Shown: positions 14,558-14,887 of the stretch, one piece after another
How positions within the stretch are numbered: position 1 is the first letter of the stretch
Layout of the letters: the number at the start of each line of letters is the position of its first letter
Assembly (NCBI GenBank): GCA_949127695.1
Contig: CASBQH010000297.1
Coordinates: 1 to 14,887 of the forward strand
Direction: 5' to 3'
DNA from: Synechococcales cyanobacterium PMM_0073
GTDB lineage: Bacteria > Cyanobacteriota > Cyanobacteriia > Elainellales > Elainellaceae
Length of the DNA stretch: 14,887 bases
The notes under the pieces: generated by a model
Seen by the model: only the letters and a program-made list of their open reading frames with translations
What the model was told of the DNA's origin: nothing
The model's database searches: none
Made by a program: the position numbers and the translations under genes

Positions 14558-14887
14558 ATGCCTCCGCAGTTGCTCAAACCGACTAGCCCTTACCCCACTG
14601 AACAGCGTTTGCTGCTGGATGGCGTCAGCTGGCAGCAATATGAAACAATGCTGGTTGCTCTAGGCAATGATTTTCCCAATCTGAGGCTGAGCTTTTTGGC
14701 AGGAACGCTAGAAATAATGACGACTTCGCCAGAGCATGAAGAGCTGAAGAGTATGATTCGGCTGCTGCTAGAGGCTTACTTTTTTGCAACTCAAACGAAA
14801 TTTCACTGCATGGGTGCTGCAACTTTTCGTCAGGTTGCTCAGCAGCGTGGACTTGAGCCAGATGAATCCTATTGTTTGGGCACAGAG
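14558..14887 (+). CDS. Uma2 family (DUF820) putative endonuclease, cut by the window edge
   Basis: From ATG at 14558 the frame is open for 110 codons to the right edge. TEQRLLLDGVSWQQYETML (14-32), NLRLSFLAGTLEIMTTSPEH (41-60) and EPDESYCLGTE (100-110) match the N-terminal half of Uma2 proteins. They most resemble the gene at 7069-7671, which has SWQQ-like TWQQ and the same EPDESYC stretch. The catalytic PD..ExV motif would follow just beyond the edge, so whether the gene is intact cannot be judged. It is divergent from GT-C copy 2. ATG at 14550 is out of frame and is not used. Confidence 0.88.
   Translation, partial: MPPQLLKPTSPYPTEQRLLLDGVSWQQYETMLVALGNDFPNLRLSFLAGTLEIMTTSPEHEELKSMIRLLLEAYFFATQTKFHCMGAATFRQVAQQRGLEPDESYCLGTE

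Noticed and set aside
1..14887. HIP1 palindrome (GCGATCGC), CRISPR arrays, tRNA genes and insertion sequences
   Set aside because: Reading by eye I found no exact HIP1 site, no regularly spaced repeats, no tRNA-like stretch in any gap and no transposase. Absence of HIP1 may say something about the lineage, but I did not treat it as a finding.

Overview
The window looks like a piece of a cyanobacterial chromosome. Pointers are a stand-alone fatty acyl-AMP ligase, an alpha/beta hydrolase with an N-terminal DUF1400-like region, several scattered Uma2 (DUF820) genes, FolC with a cyanobacterial-style central motif, and short intergenic regions with few Shine-Dalgarno sites. The species cannot be named from this. 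Coding density is very high: no gap exceeds 115 bases, and I see no tRNA, rRNA, CRISPR array, insertion sequence or attachment site.

Layout from left to right. (1) <1-4025, minus strand: the start of a Uma2-family gene, a secreted alpha/beta hydrolase, and a fatty acyl-AMP ligase (FAAL) whose stop lies 10 bases before the hydrolase start. (2) 4071-5762, plus strand: a large polytopic membrane protein that looks like a GT-C-fold glycosyltransferase. (3) 5809-8058, minus strand: an exported metallophosphoesterase, an intact Uma2 gene and a Uma2 remnant with its catalytic middle deleted. (4) 8138-10883, minus strand: pstC-pstA-pstB, the membrane and ATPase parts of the high-affinity phosphate importer, with pstC and pstA overlapping by ATGA. 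No pstS or phoU is present. (5) 10884-10998: a divergent AT-rich control region with clustered TTAA octamers, then folC on the plus strand. (6) 12350-14480, minus strand: an orphan exbD-like gene behind a second copy of the GT-C-like membrane protein. (7) 14558->14887, plus strand: the first 110 codons of another Uma2 gene.

Genes that probably work together: PstC, PstA and PstB form one transporter. The metallophosphoesterase lies on the same strand downstream and could be a former or present member of a phosphate-acquisition unit now separated by Uma2 genes. FAAL and the hydrolase probably share a transcript and may activate and release or remodel fatty acids, but no acyl carrier protein or polyketide synthase is nearby. 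The two GT-C-like proteins are clear paralogues sharing motifs along their whole length, including an acidic pair after the first membrane segment and a C-terminal cysteine pair with identical spacing. They are the best candidates for an undescribed function here, probably glycosyl transfer on the extracytoplasmic side of the membrane. FolC (folate polyglutamation) and the ExbD-like protein look functionally unrelated to their neighbours.
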